This document shows positions 1 to 10,100 of a stretch of 64,000 bases of DNA, piece after piece. The stretch is taken from positions 8,096-72,095 of the forward strand of contig KQ964267.1 of the NCBI GenBank assembly GCA_001566295.1, written 5' to 3'. The position numbers and the translations under genes are program-made. The notes under the pieces are model-generated. The model did not search any database and was not told the origin of the DNA. It worked only from the letters and a program-made list of their open reading frames with translations. Positions within the stretch are counted from its first letter, which is position 1; every line of letters begins with the position of its first letter. Source of the DNA: Microdochium bolleyi (Eukaryota; Ascomycota; Sordariomycetes; Xylariales; Microdochiaceae).

Positions 1-303
1 GATAAGACAGTCCGGATCTGGGATGTCGAGACGGGACAGTACACCGCCGTGATCGAGGGCTCGGCTCCTTTCCCGACTGCCGGCGGCTTTGTTACCGATC
101 CTCTTAGAGAAACATTATCTTCTTTCACAGATTTCGGAACCGTCTCAGTAACCGATCACTGGGTTGCGGTAAATGGGAAAGACTGGTTCTGGCTCCCTAT
201 TGATTGTCGGGGCGGGCGAAAGGCTACCTCCTCAACGACGGTTACGGTGGGCTGTCGTACAGGAAGGATGGTGATTGTTAGGATATCAGTTGCGAGCGTT
301 TAG
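1..303 (+). CDS. WD40-repeat protein C-terminus, NACHT-WD40 (NLR) type, partial
   Basis: The frame is open from base 1 and ends at TAG 301-303, so only the last 100 residues are present. It opens in the middle of a WD40 blade: DKTVRIWDVETGQ is the classic end of a repeat. It then leaves the repeat pattern and ends with a tail containing WVAVNGKDWFWLPIDCR, a closing segment common in fungal NACHT-WD40 proteins of the HET-D/E and HNWD type. In that family WD40 repeats sense a ligand and a NACHT domain triggers cell death; neither is in the window, so function is inferred from the tail only. The 3' end is intact. It lies on the side of the DUF3435 recombinase gene towards which that gene is transcribed, so it could be cargo of the same mobile element. 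A WD40 protein without NACHT is the alternative. Confidence 0.75.
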   Translation, partial: DKTVRIWDVETGQYTAVIEGSAPFPTAGGFVTDPLRETLSSFTDFGTVSVTDHWVAVNGKDWFWLPIDCRGGRKATSSTTVTVGCRTGRMVIVRISVASV

Positions 304-1007
304 TAGTAGATGTATTCACGTAACATCCTTTATCTCCATACTATTCTTGATAGAGCGATACGTTTTCTCCACCTGCTGAGAGCCACTTCGAAAACAAACG
401 ATTGAGATGATCATATATGGCCCAGATCTGGCTGCCGAGACCTTACAGTCGCTCTTTCTCGGGACTCTATTTCGCACGTCGTCACTGGCAAAGGAGGTGA
501 TGACGATAGCAAGTTGCTCACAAAGCCGAGAAGCGGCTTGTTGTCAAAAAGCGGCAATCTTAAAGCAGGCCGGGCCACTAATAAGGCTCGGACGTGCTTT
601 GCCCCGTGGTGGCCCGCCCGTCCCGTCCGTGAATTAAGTCTCCGGCGCTAGTTCCGATCCATCCCAAGATTCCCAGGCGCTCTATCTTTGTGGAATCCGT
701 CTCCTTGGCCGCAGTGTTACTGACTGCCGGGGACGACCTCCTGGCCTTACGAGCAGGCAGGCAGACAGACAGATAGTCAAGCAGATCGAGACTGCATTCC
801 GTATCGCCGCCCAGACAGTGTCGTAAGCCGTGCTCGACAACATTATGATGTTGGCTACACGTAAGTGCCCTACAACAAGTCCTAGACAGGGCCCAGCCTC
901 TTGCGCTTCTCGTCACACATGCGCGCAAACTCGAGCAGCACCCGCCACACGAAAGCGAGCTTATGGCAAAGCGCCATCAACAGTGAGGCGTACTGCAATA
1001 CCGGGGC
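304..1007. other. Gene-free spacer between WD40 and TPR remnants
   Basis: I see no coding similarity here. Several short open frames exist on both strands, but none has recognisable composition or a family motif. The last 100 bases (from about 910) may be further degraded TPR sequence that has drifted out of frame relative to the recognisable block that follows. Confidence 0.4.
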
Positions 1008-1262
1008 AGGTACGGAGAGGCGGAGGCGATGAACCGACGGGCGCGCGAGAAGGCGCTGGGCTAGGACCATCCAGACACACTCACGAGCATCGACAATCTT
1101 GCTGGAGTGCTACAGGACCAGGGAAATTACGCAGAGACGGAGGTGGTGAACCGACAGGCGCTTGATGGATTCAGGAAAGTGTTAGGGCCAACTCATCCTA
1201 CTACGTTAGCTTGCGAGAGCCAGTATGCATCTCTGAGTGAAGAGATGGCTACATTGAGGTGA
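1008..1262 (+). pseudogene. Kinesin-light-chain-type TPR remnant (NLR-like C-terminus)
   Basis: Read in one frame to TGA 1260-1262, this block shows two consecutive kinesin-light-chain-type TPR units: YGEAEAMNRRAREKALG, an in-frame TAG at 1062-1064, then DHPDTLTSIDNLAGVLQDQG, YAETEVVNRQAL and LGPTHPTTLACESQYASL. The stop sits where the family normally has Glu in a G-E-D-HP motif. No start codon or upstream NB-ARC/NACHT domain can be found, and upstream sequence in this frame is interrupted. In fungi such arrays usually form the sensor end of NLR-like or patatin-TPR proteins. This is a decayed 3' end, not a working gene. The C-terminal block after the stop is well preserved, so decay may be recent. 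Confidence 0.75.
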
Positions 1263-2451
1263 CGCATTCAATATTGCCAGTTTTTTGAACAAATCATTGG
1301 AGTTCTGGATGTTCACGAATGACCTTTCCTCCGCCTACTCAGTGTTTACAAAAAGCCACACGCACACCAGCCACAGGCAGTACAAGCATGCCCCGCGCAA
1401 CTTGACGTTTGACGCTAGCCTAAACCGGAAGACCCTCCGCTAGAAAGGTACCGATCGCCTTGTTGACGTTGCTAACATCACCGTCCTACAAAAGCCTTGG
1501 ACCTGCTGATCACTGTTCTTGGTGAAAATTTGAATCAGGGACCCAATCAGTAACACACTATGACTATGAGAGGCTATGAGGAGCTGGTGGTGTGGTGTTA
1601 TTGACTATGTCTTTAAATGTTTCGAGACATCGGTGGGTTTGGGTCACGGGCTCGAGATCCGACACTGATCAAAATTTATGGTTCAGAGGAATCAGATGGC
1701 TTGGATGTGGCCAATCGGCATGTCGATAAAATAACCCGGTAAGTGGAGCCAGAAGTGAATGAAATGGTTGGTAGCGAGCTTGCCATATCTCAATTTAGAC
1801 GTAGCCGCCGCGCTTACCTTGGGGTTATTCATCATTCCTGTGTTGGATGGCGCGCGGAAGCGGCTCCGGCTTGCTCGTGCTCCGTGTGGGGCCGTGTTTC
1901 CTTCGTGGTCGGAATTCTGTGGATCCCCGGCATCGGGAAGTGGCCCAATTAAGCACGAATTGTAAGCGCCTTCATCGCCGATGTCTGGCCCGCTTTAGCC
2001 GTCCGATATGCACACTACTTTACACGACGGCTGTGGACTTTTCCCGATCCATGTTCTTCTACTGGCGCCTTGTATTCTAGGACCATTTCATCCGGCTTAC
2101 AATATCAGGCAGAGGTGAAGTGTCGTGGAATCTCCCGGACACAGGAGTAAACCCACCTTCGGGCTCATCCTACAGCAACTTCTCGTGGAGTACGCTTACC
2201 AGTTATTGACATTCGCCGATTGCTTCATACCAGTCAGGCGAAAAGCTTGACGTGTTATGTAGTAGTGATAAGTTATGAACCATAGGATGTGGAAGTGAGG
2301 ACATGGTATGATGTAAGGGACTTCATAGAGGAGCAAACAACTCCATCTTGTCTGCAGAAGATAGCCAGAGCCTTCGCTCCCGTGTGTTTGTCGGGCGTCT
2401 CTGTTCACGCCGGGAATTGTTCCCGAGGGTCGGCCATGCACTAATTCTGGG
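1263..2451. other. Gene-poor stretch
   Basis: There are short overlapping open frames (for example 1743-1965 plus) but no family motif, no convincing splice structure and no repeat. I regard it as non-coding or decayed DNA. Confidence 0.4.
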
Positions 2452-2590
2452 TGACCGCCTGCCCACTCTAGCTGACCGCCTACCCACTCTAGCTGACCGC
2501 CTGCCCACTCTAGCTGACCGCCTGCCCACTCTAGCTGACCGCCTGCCCACTCTAGCTGACCGCCTGCCCACTCTAGCTGACCGCCTGTCC
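2452..2590. repeat. 21-bp minisatellite, six full copies plus a partial seventh
   Basis: Units start at 2452, 2473, 2494, 2515, 2536, 2557 and 2578. The unit is TGACCGCCTGCCCACTCTAGC apart from one substitution in the second copy (CCTACCCAC) and a truncated last copy. Because 21 is a multiple of three, the array is open on both strands: RLPTLAD heptads on plus, GGQLEWA or RRSARVG heptads on minus. This explains the apparent open frames of up to 184 codons around it. Near-perfect copies suggest recent or continuing expansion. No gene is needed to explain it. Confidence 0.95.
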
Positions 2591-2925
2591 GCCTCGACAC
2601 AACCACCCGGACACAAGTCTAGCCAGAACATTGAGCCCGCGAACGCGCCGCACTATGGCCGGTCGGTGATAGAGGCTTGTCGCTCCCATAAGAGTCCCGC
2701 GTCTTCCCAATCACCTAGATACCCTATGCTTATGATAACGCATTGTGTCTATCCCTCTGGATGCAGGAGAGCGAAGCAGACACGGTCAGCTCCCTCCTCA
2801 GTCACGACTACTTTCGAAATTTACGGGTTCATCAAGACGTTCAAATTATGCTATGTACTCGTTTATCGTATCCAATCTATTTCTCACTGCGATACATTCT
2901 GAGGTGCCCGCTTTAGCGCTCCGCT
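2591..2925. other. Spacer 3' of the recombinase gene
   Basis: No coding or repeat signal seen between the minisatellite and the recombinase stop codon at 2926-2928. Confidence 0.4.
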
Positions 2926-5530
2926 CTAATTGGGTGGAACATGGAGACGCCCGAACCTCCCTCCACCATTATGGATTCGTTCTAGATGATCTTGCCACTC
3001 TTCGACACCGTTGATGACAAACCGGGAGTTGCTCGCACGAATGCAAATCGGGCAATCAAATGGGTCATCGAAGACCTTGCTGTGAGAGCAGTTGAAATGC
3101 CTTCGGAAGGAGCCCGAGTTACTGGCCCACGGGACTGCGCAGAAATGACACTCATCCGGGTGAATATCGTCCGCGCAGGAGACATTCCGCCCCAGGAAAA
3201 GGCCAGGTGGGGGGTTGGGCGAGCACCATCTGCCATGCACACGTTCTGTATGGTTGCTCCATGCTATCGGGCCATCGATGTTACTGGTGCACGCAGGGCA
3301 CTGAAAGGGTTTGTCGAATGTCCCTTTCCGATAGTGGATGAGATTGTTGTGATTGCTAAGTTTCCCTCGATCTTGAAACGGCCGGCCATCGATGAGACAC
3401 ATGAAGGGTTTGCTGCATACTTCCACGACTTGAGGGTCTGGAAGTGACTGTGCCATCCCAGCATCCTGGAGTATTGCACGAATCTTGAAAGGCTGATGTC
3501 CCAAATATGCCACAAGAGCATCCGTCACAGCAGACATCTCTTTCTGATTAAGCTGTGTTGTCTGAGAAAGTGCAAGGCCTAATTCGCGGGCTGCAAGGCA
3601 AGCCTTCTCATTGTACGTTCTGAAAGGGTTGATGTGGTCGACCGGGGCTGGAAGCGGCTCTCCAAGCTCTCTGAGCCTATCAATCTTGGAGAAATACTCC
3701 TTTCGTAGTTGTGCAACCCTAAGTTCAGAAAGTACTTCTTTGATGTGTTGCATCTTGGCCATTATAGCCTTGGCTTCAGGACATTGTGTTGAGGACTGGG
3801 AGACTAGATCGTTATATTGGCTTTTCAGATCCGACAGATCTTTCCGCTGCTTCCACTTTTGCAGATCCTCTTTTTTCGGGTAGATAGGTGCTCCGAGATC
3901 TTTCCGAAGTGTTGCATTTCTCAGCATCGAGAACAGCTCTGAATTGTCTCCAGCATGGTCCTTGAACGCGAGTGAGACCAAATCGTGTGCGAAGTGCTGC
4001 GGCTGATAGCTTTTCTGAAAGACGTTCCCGGTATGACCCATCACATAATTGCGAAGCGCTGCGGTCAGAGTGCCTAACAGGAGTTAATAGACGACACACG
4101 GGCTGAATGGAAGAAAGAGCCACACCATCTAGATTCTGACCGGCCCCAACACGAAGAGCATATAGGCGAATGTCCGTATCTCGCACTCCCATGACAAGCA
4201 CTCCGCGTCCAAACGTTTCCCAGTAGCTGGGGTACGTGATAGGGATGATGGATTTGTCCAATATGGACGGCTTCCACCGAATCTGTAGGGTGTTCTCGTT
4301 TCCGAGGTTCGGTCGACACAGAATCTCCTGAAGGCTCTTGTACGGAACTTCAAAGGCGTCATTGTGTAGAGCCTGTGCCACCATCATCCTCAACGGACAC
4401 AATATCCCAGAGGAGTTCAGCGCGATGGAGAAGGAAAATCTGAATAACTGTTAGATATTGCTCAAAGGTGCTGCCTCGCGACTACTCACATATTCTTCTG
4501 TGATCTCTCAACCTTACCGAGCTCTCTCTTGGCCCGCCGGATCGTGATATGGGCAACCAGTGATCTCTCTTGGGGACGCCTTGGACTGCGTACGACCTCT
4601 AGCTTAACCTGACTGTACTTCAATCCCAGGACCTCGCAGGGTCGAAACCCAGTGATCCCTGCCAGCAAAATCATAAGGTGCACAGACAGGCGGGTCTGCG
4701 GGGAGCACCGTATATGTTGGGCATGCTCCCATAGCACCTGAAGGAAGCACATGATATCTTCAAGTGTCATTTCCTTCTTCTCGAATGTCTGGTCGTACCG
4801 AAGGTCGAAGTCAACCGCCAGCTTCCTCTCAATCCACTAGAGTGCGTCAGCAGTGTGGAGTAGCAAGGAATGTATCTACTTCTCTGTATTACCTCGGTGA
4901 TCTTCCTGACTTCCCCATGTTGTCGGCCGACAACGTTTTTTTTTGTGTGCAGAATATACATCTGCGCATTCTGCGCATTTTCTGCTCTCTTGTTGAGTAA
5001 TACGGTCGAGTCGGCCCTCATACACAATGATTTCCAAATGTCCATCGCTGTCATCGCGCATTTGACCTGTCGGACTGTCACGTACTCTTCGGGTCCAAGG
5101 GTTGGGCGTTCGACTTGGGAATTCGTGATATAACTAACCAAAAAGCCCTGGATTAGGTGCAACACGTCGCCACCCTCACAAAGCTTGACGAAGATCTCGT
5201 CTACAGTCCTGTCAGGGTGATGAAATTCCAAATACCTGCACAGCTTGACCTGTTAATCACAAAGTGTTGGTGTTTAGGGTTGGACGATGAAGCTCACATT
5301 GTCAAGGCATCCCAGTAGCTTTCGCGCTGTGTTCGAGTCTTTCGGGCGAGGGGCTTCTCTGTCTCGACAAGAGGTTTCAGGGCGAAGTCATTGACTCTCT
5401 GCTCGTCATCCTTGCGCTGCTGATCGTGATTCCTTTGTAGTTTGCGTGCGTAGACCCCGCGAGGTTTGGCCGTCGACTTCGCTGTTGATGATGCCGCTAC
5501 GGCGTGGATTTTGGATCGCAATCGCGTCAT
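2926..5530 (-). CDS. DUF3435 tyrosine recombinase, Starship captain-like, with C2H2-type fingers
   Basis: Five exons: 5530-5298, 5235-4893, 4836-4490, 4439-4126 and 4073-2926, giving 794 residues. All four introns (50-62 bp) have GT/AG ends and the phases agree. A longer start at 5614 would add 28 residues. The catalytic pattern is visible: Arg257 in GFRPCEVLGL, then LYALRVGAG with Tyr401 and Arg404, MGHTGN with His426, and the likely nucleophile Tyr435 in VFQKSYQ. A Tyr stands where classical tyrosine recombinases have the box-II His, which I recall as typical of fungal DUF3435 enzymes. A coiled-coil-prone middle follows, then three CxxC...HxxxxH fingers near the C-terminus (FQCPAC, DECHFC, FDCPIC). 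DUF3435 proteins move Starship elements by cutting and joining DNA at short target sites. Captains are normally the first gene of the element and point inward, so this element would extend leftward. A stranded captain without its element is the alternative. Confidence 0.88.
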
Positions 5531-6184
5531 CGCTGAGTTTATCGTCCGAAGTCCTCCAGCCAGAGTGAGTGAAAGGAAGGAAAGATTTGGAGACCAGGCA
5601 GATGAGTGGCACATATTTATGGGGTGCTTGGCTAAGCAATGGTTGGTGAATCACGTGTTGATGGTCTGCCTGGGTCTAGTCCGGTCCTCTCTGTTGGCCG
5701 GTGTGCGCGCTTATTGATAACACTTGCAGTCTGAGTACTCCGTTTGGTTGAACGTAACGAGGACATGCGGAATAGATAACCCGGAAAACGGAGACGGGGG
5801 TGGGCGGCAGGCCGGGAAAAGTGGGCCATTCACCGGCGAATCGGGACCGGACGCTACGCGCCGACGCCACACAAGATACTGAGCCACAGCTGCTGCTTGA
5901 CAGGGATCCGCTCCCTCGCCCCACCCTTGCGGCAAAGATACCGGTATCGAGCTTGTGTACAGGGGAGCGGACGGGACCCTCAATTTTCTCGATCCTATGG
6001 TCGTATGTGCTTGATGGGGTTCATAGCGGAGTTTATGTAGTCGTGGTGAGTTGCTGGATCGTAATGTGGCGGGCTGTATAAGGAGCCGCAGGCCCGCGTG
6101 ATCGAGTTGATGTTGAGCTGTGGGGCGCCGACTGCGGCTCGACTTATGCACGCTCTTTATGCAAGCACCGCCAAGGCAGGACCC
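5531..6184. other. Captain upstream region, candidate element edge
   Basis: This lies between the recombinase start and the retroelement fragment. If the recombinase is a Starship captain, the element's outer edge (short target duplication, perhaps a terminal inverted repeat) should lie here. I could not identify either by eye, because the partner end would be outside the window. Open frames here (for example 5711-6301 minus) show no family motif and run into the retroelement repeat. Confidence 0.4.
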
Positions 6185-6417
6185 TGGCGGTGCGGCTGAG
6201 GCAGCCAAGACCTCGGCCACATCGTTCAGTTCCGGCCATGCGTAAGCAGTCATAGACTGATTCGAAGGCGTTACTTGGCAATAACCCTTGACTCGCAACA
6301 CGAGTAATTCGTACGCTTTGCCGACTGACTGGACGCAGCAGTGTCACTGGCCAAATCGACCGTTGTGTCGACTTCCGAAGACTCGGGAGATCAAGCGAGT
6401 GGTCAGCTTGCAGACGA
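6185..6417. repeat. Retroelement 5' segment, copy A of a dispersed repeat
   Basis: This roughly 233-bp segment matches 11295-11537 in the same orientation over its whole length with scattered substitutions and short indels (I estimate about 80 percent identity by eye). Shared blocks include TGGCGGTGCGGCTGAGGCAG, ATTCGTACGCTT, AACTGGACGCAGCAG-like and GAAGACTCGGGAGAT. The open frame of the Gypsy polyprotein starts inside it, so it is probably an LTR end plus leader or the 5' part of the coding region. Confidence 0.75.
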
Positions 6418-8951
6418 GCCTGCAGGGCGCCGACAAGCAAGGAGGCCGTACCCTGCTTAAAGTCAAGAAGTCTGCCTGGGTACTTGACGACGAGGACTTC
6501 GAGCCAAACCTTCTACTGGGTAATGAAGTCCTGCAGCCTCTTGGAGCTATCATAAGCTATCCGACGGACACAGTTTTCTTTCCCAAGCTCGGCTTTTTGA
6601 CTCCATTTAACATCGTACGTTGCAGTCAAATCGACTGCCTCCGCAAGGTCACAAACACGCAGAGGGTAACGCTGGCCCCCGGCCAGACCGTCGATGCCAA
6701 AGCTACATACAAGCCCCTCCCGACGGACCGCTGCTTCATCTTCAACGCCGAGCATCCTCTCGCCCTGCACGCCAAACTCGACGCTAAAGTCCCGCACACC
6801 GTCATTCTATCAAACCAAGGCACTGAGTACGTCACTGTCCCCAGAAAAGCACGTCTCGGCAGCATCGGCGAAGATACCAACGAGGATTGCGGTTACCATG
6901 CCGGGTCGTGGAAAGGCTGCAAGGCAGCACTCACTCTCGCTGCCACAACAATAGCCGCCACTGCAATGCTCGACACCACCGCCACCTCCCCCGGCGCGTT
7001 ACCGAGTCTCCGCATGAACGCTGAGTTCCCTATGACGTCGGAATTGACGGCTCTAGCCACGGGTACTGGCGCCGCTCCACCGCTGAGTTTGATCATACCA
7101 ACCGTTGGCCTCGTTGCCGGACCCCCCATCAACAGCACCGCGCCCAAGACCCCCCTCACAGACCAAATCTTCAGTATGATAGAGTTACCCGACGTCGGAA
7201 TGACCCCCGATGATATCCCCGTGGCTAAACGTGACGTGCGCCCGTGCTCAAGAGCGCTTGGCATCAAGAAACCCTCTAACATCCCGGAGATCACTACCGA
7301 CAATGGCGTCCACGTGTACGCCGAAGTCACTTCCTTCGCCGAAAAGCTGAGCAACTTGGTATCTTCGTTCCCGAAGGTCTGGGTTGATCAAGGTACCGTC
7401 GACATCCCGGTCGAAGAACAGATGAAGATCCCTCTTGTTCAAGGCTGGCAGAATCAACGCCTTAACTCACGACGCTACCCTGTCTCACGGAAGGATCAAG
7501 AACAAATCGACAAGACCTTTAACGGCCTCCACACTCAAAACCGCATGGAATGGGTGCACGACGCATCGCCGTTCGCACACCCTGTCTTCGTCGTTTGGCG
7601 ACAAGCCCACGGTGAAGAAAAGGGCCGTATGGTCGTCGACTTGCGCGCCCTCAATCGCGTCGCCGTACCCGACAATTACCCGCTTCCGCTCCAAGCTGAC
7701 GTCATTTCCTCCCTCCGCGGCAAGCGCTACATCACCGTCGTCGACGCAACCGCGTTCTTCCATCAGCTGCTTGTACGTCCGGACTATCGAGACCGCTTCA
7801 CTGTCGTGACTCACCGCGGCCTCGAACGCTCCAAGGTGGCTCTCATGGGCTATCGCAACTCCCCGGCATATGCTCAGCGCTTCATGGATCGACTATTCAA
7901 GCCTTACCCGTTGGCCAGGGCCTTCATGGATGACATTGTGATCGCTTCTGACAATGCGGAGGAACATCTTCAACATCTGCGACAGATCTTCGAGCTGTTT
8001 ACCCGTAAGGGCCTCACTATCGCCCCGAAGAAGTCATTCCTCGGTTATCCTTCCGTTGAGCTGCTTGGCTTCACCGTAGATGCATTTGGCATGTCTACAA
8101 CACATGAGCGTCTCCAGGCTCTTCGCGATATCGCATTTCCGTCGCAATTGCGCGCCGTTGAACAGTACCTCGGCGCCGCCGGCTTCCTTCGACCCCTGAT
8201 TCCTTACTACGCCCAGCTCGCCGAGCCCCTACGGAAGCGTAAGACCGCCCTGCTCGCTGAAGGCCGCACCGCCGGTCGTTATGAAGTTGGCAAACCCCAG
8301 CAGCGACAGGCCTACTGCTGCTCGAAGTATTACAAGCCTACGGAAGCAGAGCTTCTATCCTTCGAAGCTCTGCAGAATGCTGTTTGCAACGAGACCACGC
8401 TGTATCATCAAGACCCCGATAAAACGCTGTTTCTACAGATCGACGGATCTCTTGAACGTGGCTTCGGAGTCATGGCATTCCACCTCAAGGAAGGCCATGT
8501 CTGGCATTTCGGCGATCACATCCCCGCCGACAAGATCCTACTAATCATGTATCTCAGTCGCTGCCTTTCTGCCGCCGAGTCGCGCTACGGTCCTTCTGAA
8601 GTCGAAGTCGCCTGCCTCGTGTGGGCCACGCGACGACTTCGGGTCGCCGTCCAGTCGTCCCGTCACCCCATGGTCGTACTGACGGATCACGAGTCCACAA
8701 AGGGCATCGTTGACCAAACCAACCTTGACACATCGTCAACCGACCGGGCCAACCGCCGTCTTGTCAATGCGTCGATTTACCTATCGCAGTACGGCTTACA
8801 GGTGTACCACCTGCCCGGCCGCCTGAACTACGTCCCGGACGCTCTCTTGGACTCCAAAATTTCCATTGCTTTCATCGTTAAGAGACTCTCCGAAAATCAG
8901 TACGTACTGTTTGCTCCAAGGTGGTCCGATCTGCGAGCGTATTCCTATTGA
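6288..8951 (+). mobile_element. Gypsy-type retroelement fragment: protease end, reverse transcriptase, RNase H
   Basis: A single open frame of 887 codons. Around residues 60-100 is a retropepsin-like end (EDFEPNLLLGNEVLQPLG). The reverse transcriptase lies at about 415-620, with KGRMVVDLRALNRV, ITVVDATAFFHQLLV and the catalytic FMDDIVIASD. RNase H lies at about 690-860, with LFLQIDGSLERGFGVMA, SAAESRYGPSEVEVACL and VLTDHEST. The frame ends shortly after the RNase H/connection region (LPGRLNYVPDALL). No integrase, 3' LTR or clear gag is present, and the next gene's 3' end follows within 45 bases, so the element is truncated at its 3' side and cannot move by itself. The ORF lacks stops, so the insertion or truncation may be fairly young, or the RT frame has been kept by chance. 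The first methionine is nominal. Confidence 0.9.
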
Positions 8952-8993
8952 CATTGCAATTATTGACCTGGCAAACTCGGTCTGTTGCTTCAC

Positions 8994-10100
8994 CTAAATT
9001 CCTCTCTTATTCCTTCTGAAACGAGGAGGAGCATGCGCAGACCACCAAATATCGTCGAGGTCGTCATTGGTCTGCCTCTCTTCATCACCATCATCTACCA
9101 GCCGTGCTCCCCGCACGAAACGTGTCAAGGTTTCCATGCTTATGGTCTGTCTGTCAACCGCAGACCAGAGCTCTTCCACAAGCGCTTCAACCGCGACCTT
9201 GAACACCAGCTCGCGCCGAAGCTGCTCGCTGTCCTCATCGGCCTCTCTTGCGCCACCACCATCGTCTTTGGGCCTGAGCTCGCCCTCGGCTGCCACGGCC
9301 AGCAGGAAAGGCGCATCTGGTCGCCAATACTTGCCAGGTGTTGTCGATTCCGTTCCTGCCAATACGGAGCGAACGCTGCTTGCGTTTGCGACAAGGAAAT
9401 GTGATTGGTCGAGTCCTATAGGCAATTCCTGCCGCTCTCTCATCTCCCGGTATCGGGATCGAAGATGGTTGAGTACAGTGGCGTCGTCATCATCAGCTGA
9501 CGTCACCACCTCAACCCACTTGATCTCGAAACTGTTACGAGCCTCATTGACCTCTAGGTGCCCTTCATCGACAGCGGCGTTGAATGGTGCCTTGGTGATC
9601 TCCCATACTGTATCTTGGAATTTCTCACGCTGTCGCTGCTGAGTGCTTGCGTCGCTATCACCACTGGCTGTACCCGCTGTGGCAGGAGAAGGAGGAGGAG
9701 GAGATAGATAAAAGGCCACAAACCCCCACGGCTGGTCGCGATAGTGTTGCCTCGACGCCTTGAGCCAAGCGGGTTTTAGGCCAGCACTACCGACGGATGA
9801 TTGCTGCTGTTGCTGAACGGTCTCAGTAGGTGCTGTTCCCTGGTCCTGCTGCTGTGTCTTCCTCTTCTGTTCCTCTTTCATGACACGCAATTCCTCCTCC
9901 CACATGATATTGGCTAGCTCCTCGATGCCGTTTTGGCCGAGCACGTCTCGTAGACCGGCCTGCATCTTGGCACGCTCCTCGTCAGAGAGCGAGGCATTGT
10001 CCTCGGCAGTGGAGTTGGCGAAACGGGCGAAGTTCCAGCCGGGCGGCCAGTATGAGCTGGAAGCGTCCGAGTAGGCTGATAGGGTATTTGGTGGTGCCAT
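8994..10100 (-). CDS. Hypothetical protein, fungal, unknown function
   Basis: A single-exon frame of 368 codons. I start it at the ATG at 10100 (MAPPNTLSAYSD); a further in-frame ATG at 10166 would add 22 residues. The protein is soluble and charged. It has WPPGWNFARFANST near the N-terminus, a Gln-rich linker (about residues 85-115), a core with LKPAWLKASRQHYRDQPWGFVAFYLS, and a C-terminal acidic stretch ending in PPRFRRNKRGI. There is no signal peptide, membrane segment or known catalytic motif. The core has the look of a conserved domain of unknown function. Its stop lies 42 bases from the end of the retroelement fragment, tail to tail. I do not recognise the family. Confidence 0.7.
   Translation of the reverse strand: MAPPNTLSAYSDASSSYWPPGWNFARFANSTAEDNASLSDEERAKMQAGLRDVLGQNGIEELANIMWEEELRVMKEEQKRKTQQQDQGTAPTETVQQQQQSSVGSAGLKPAWLKASRQHYRDQPWGFVAFYLSPPPPSPATAGTASGDSDASTQQRQREKFQDTVWEITKAPFNAAVDEGHLEVNEARNSFEIKWVEVVTSADDDDATVLNHLRSRYREMRERQELPIGLDQSHFLVANASSVRSVLAGTESTTPGKYWRPDAPFLLAVAAEGELRPKDDGGGAREADEDSEQLRRELVFKVAVEALVEELWSAVDRQTISMETLTRFVRGARLVDDGDEERQTNDDLDDIWWSAHAPPRFRRNKRGI

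Noticed and set aside
2348..2902. 184-codon frame with RLPTLAD repeats as a repeat protein
   Set aside because: Open only because of the 21-bp minisatellite; flanks are not protein-like and minus frames are equally open.
2926..5530. Reading the recombinase region as a broken gene with several separate ORFs
   Set aside because: The four interruptions coincide with well-formed 50-62 bp introns and the exon phases sum to a full frame.
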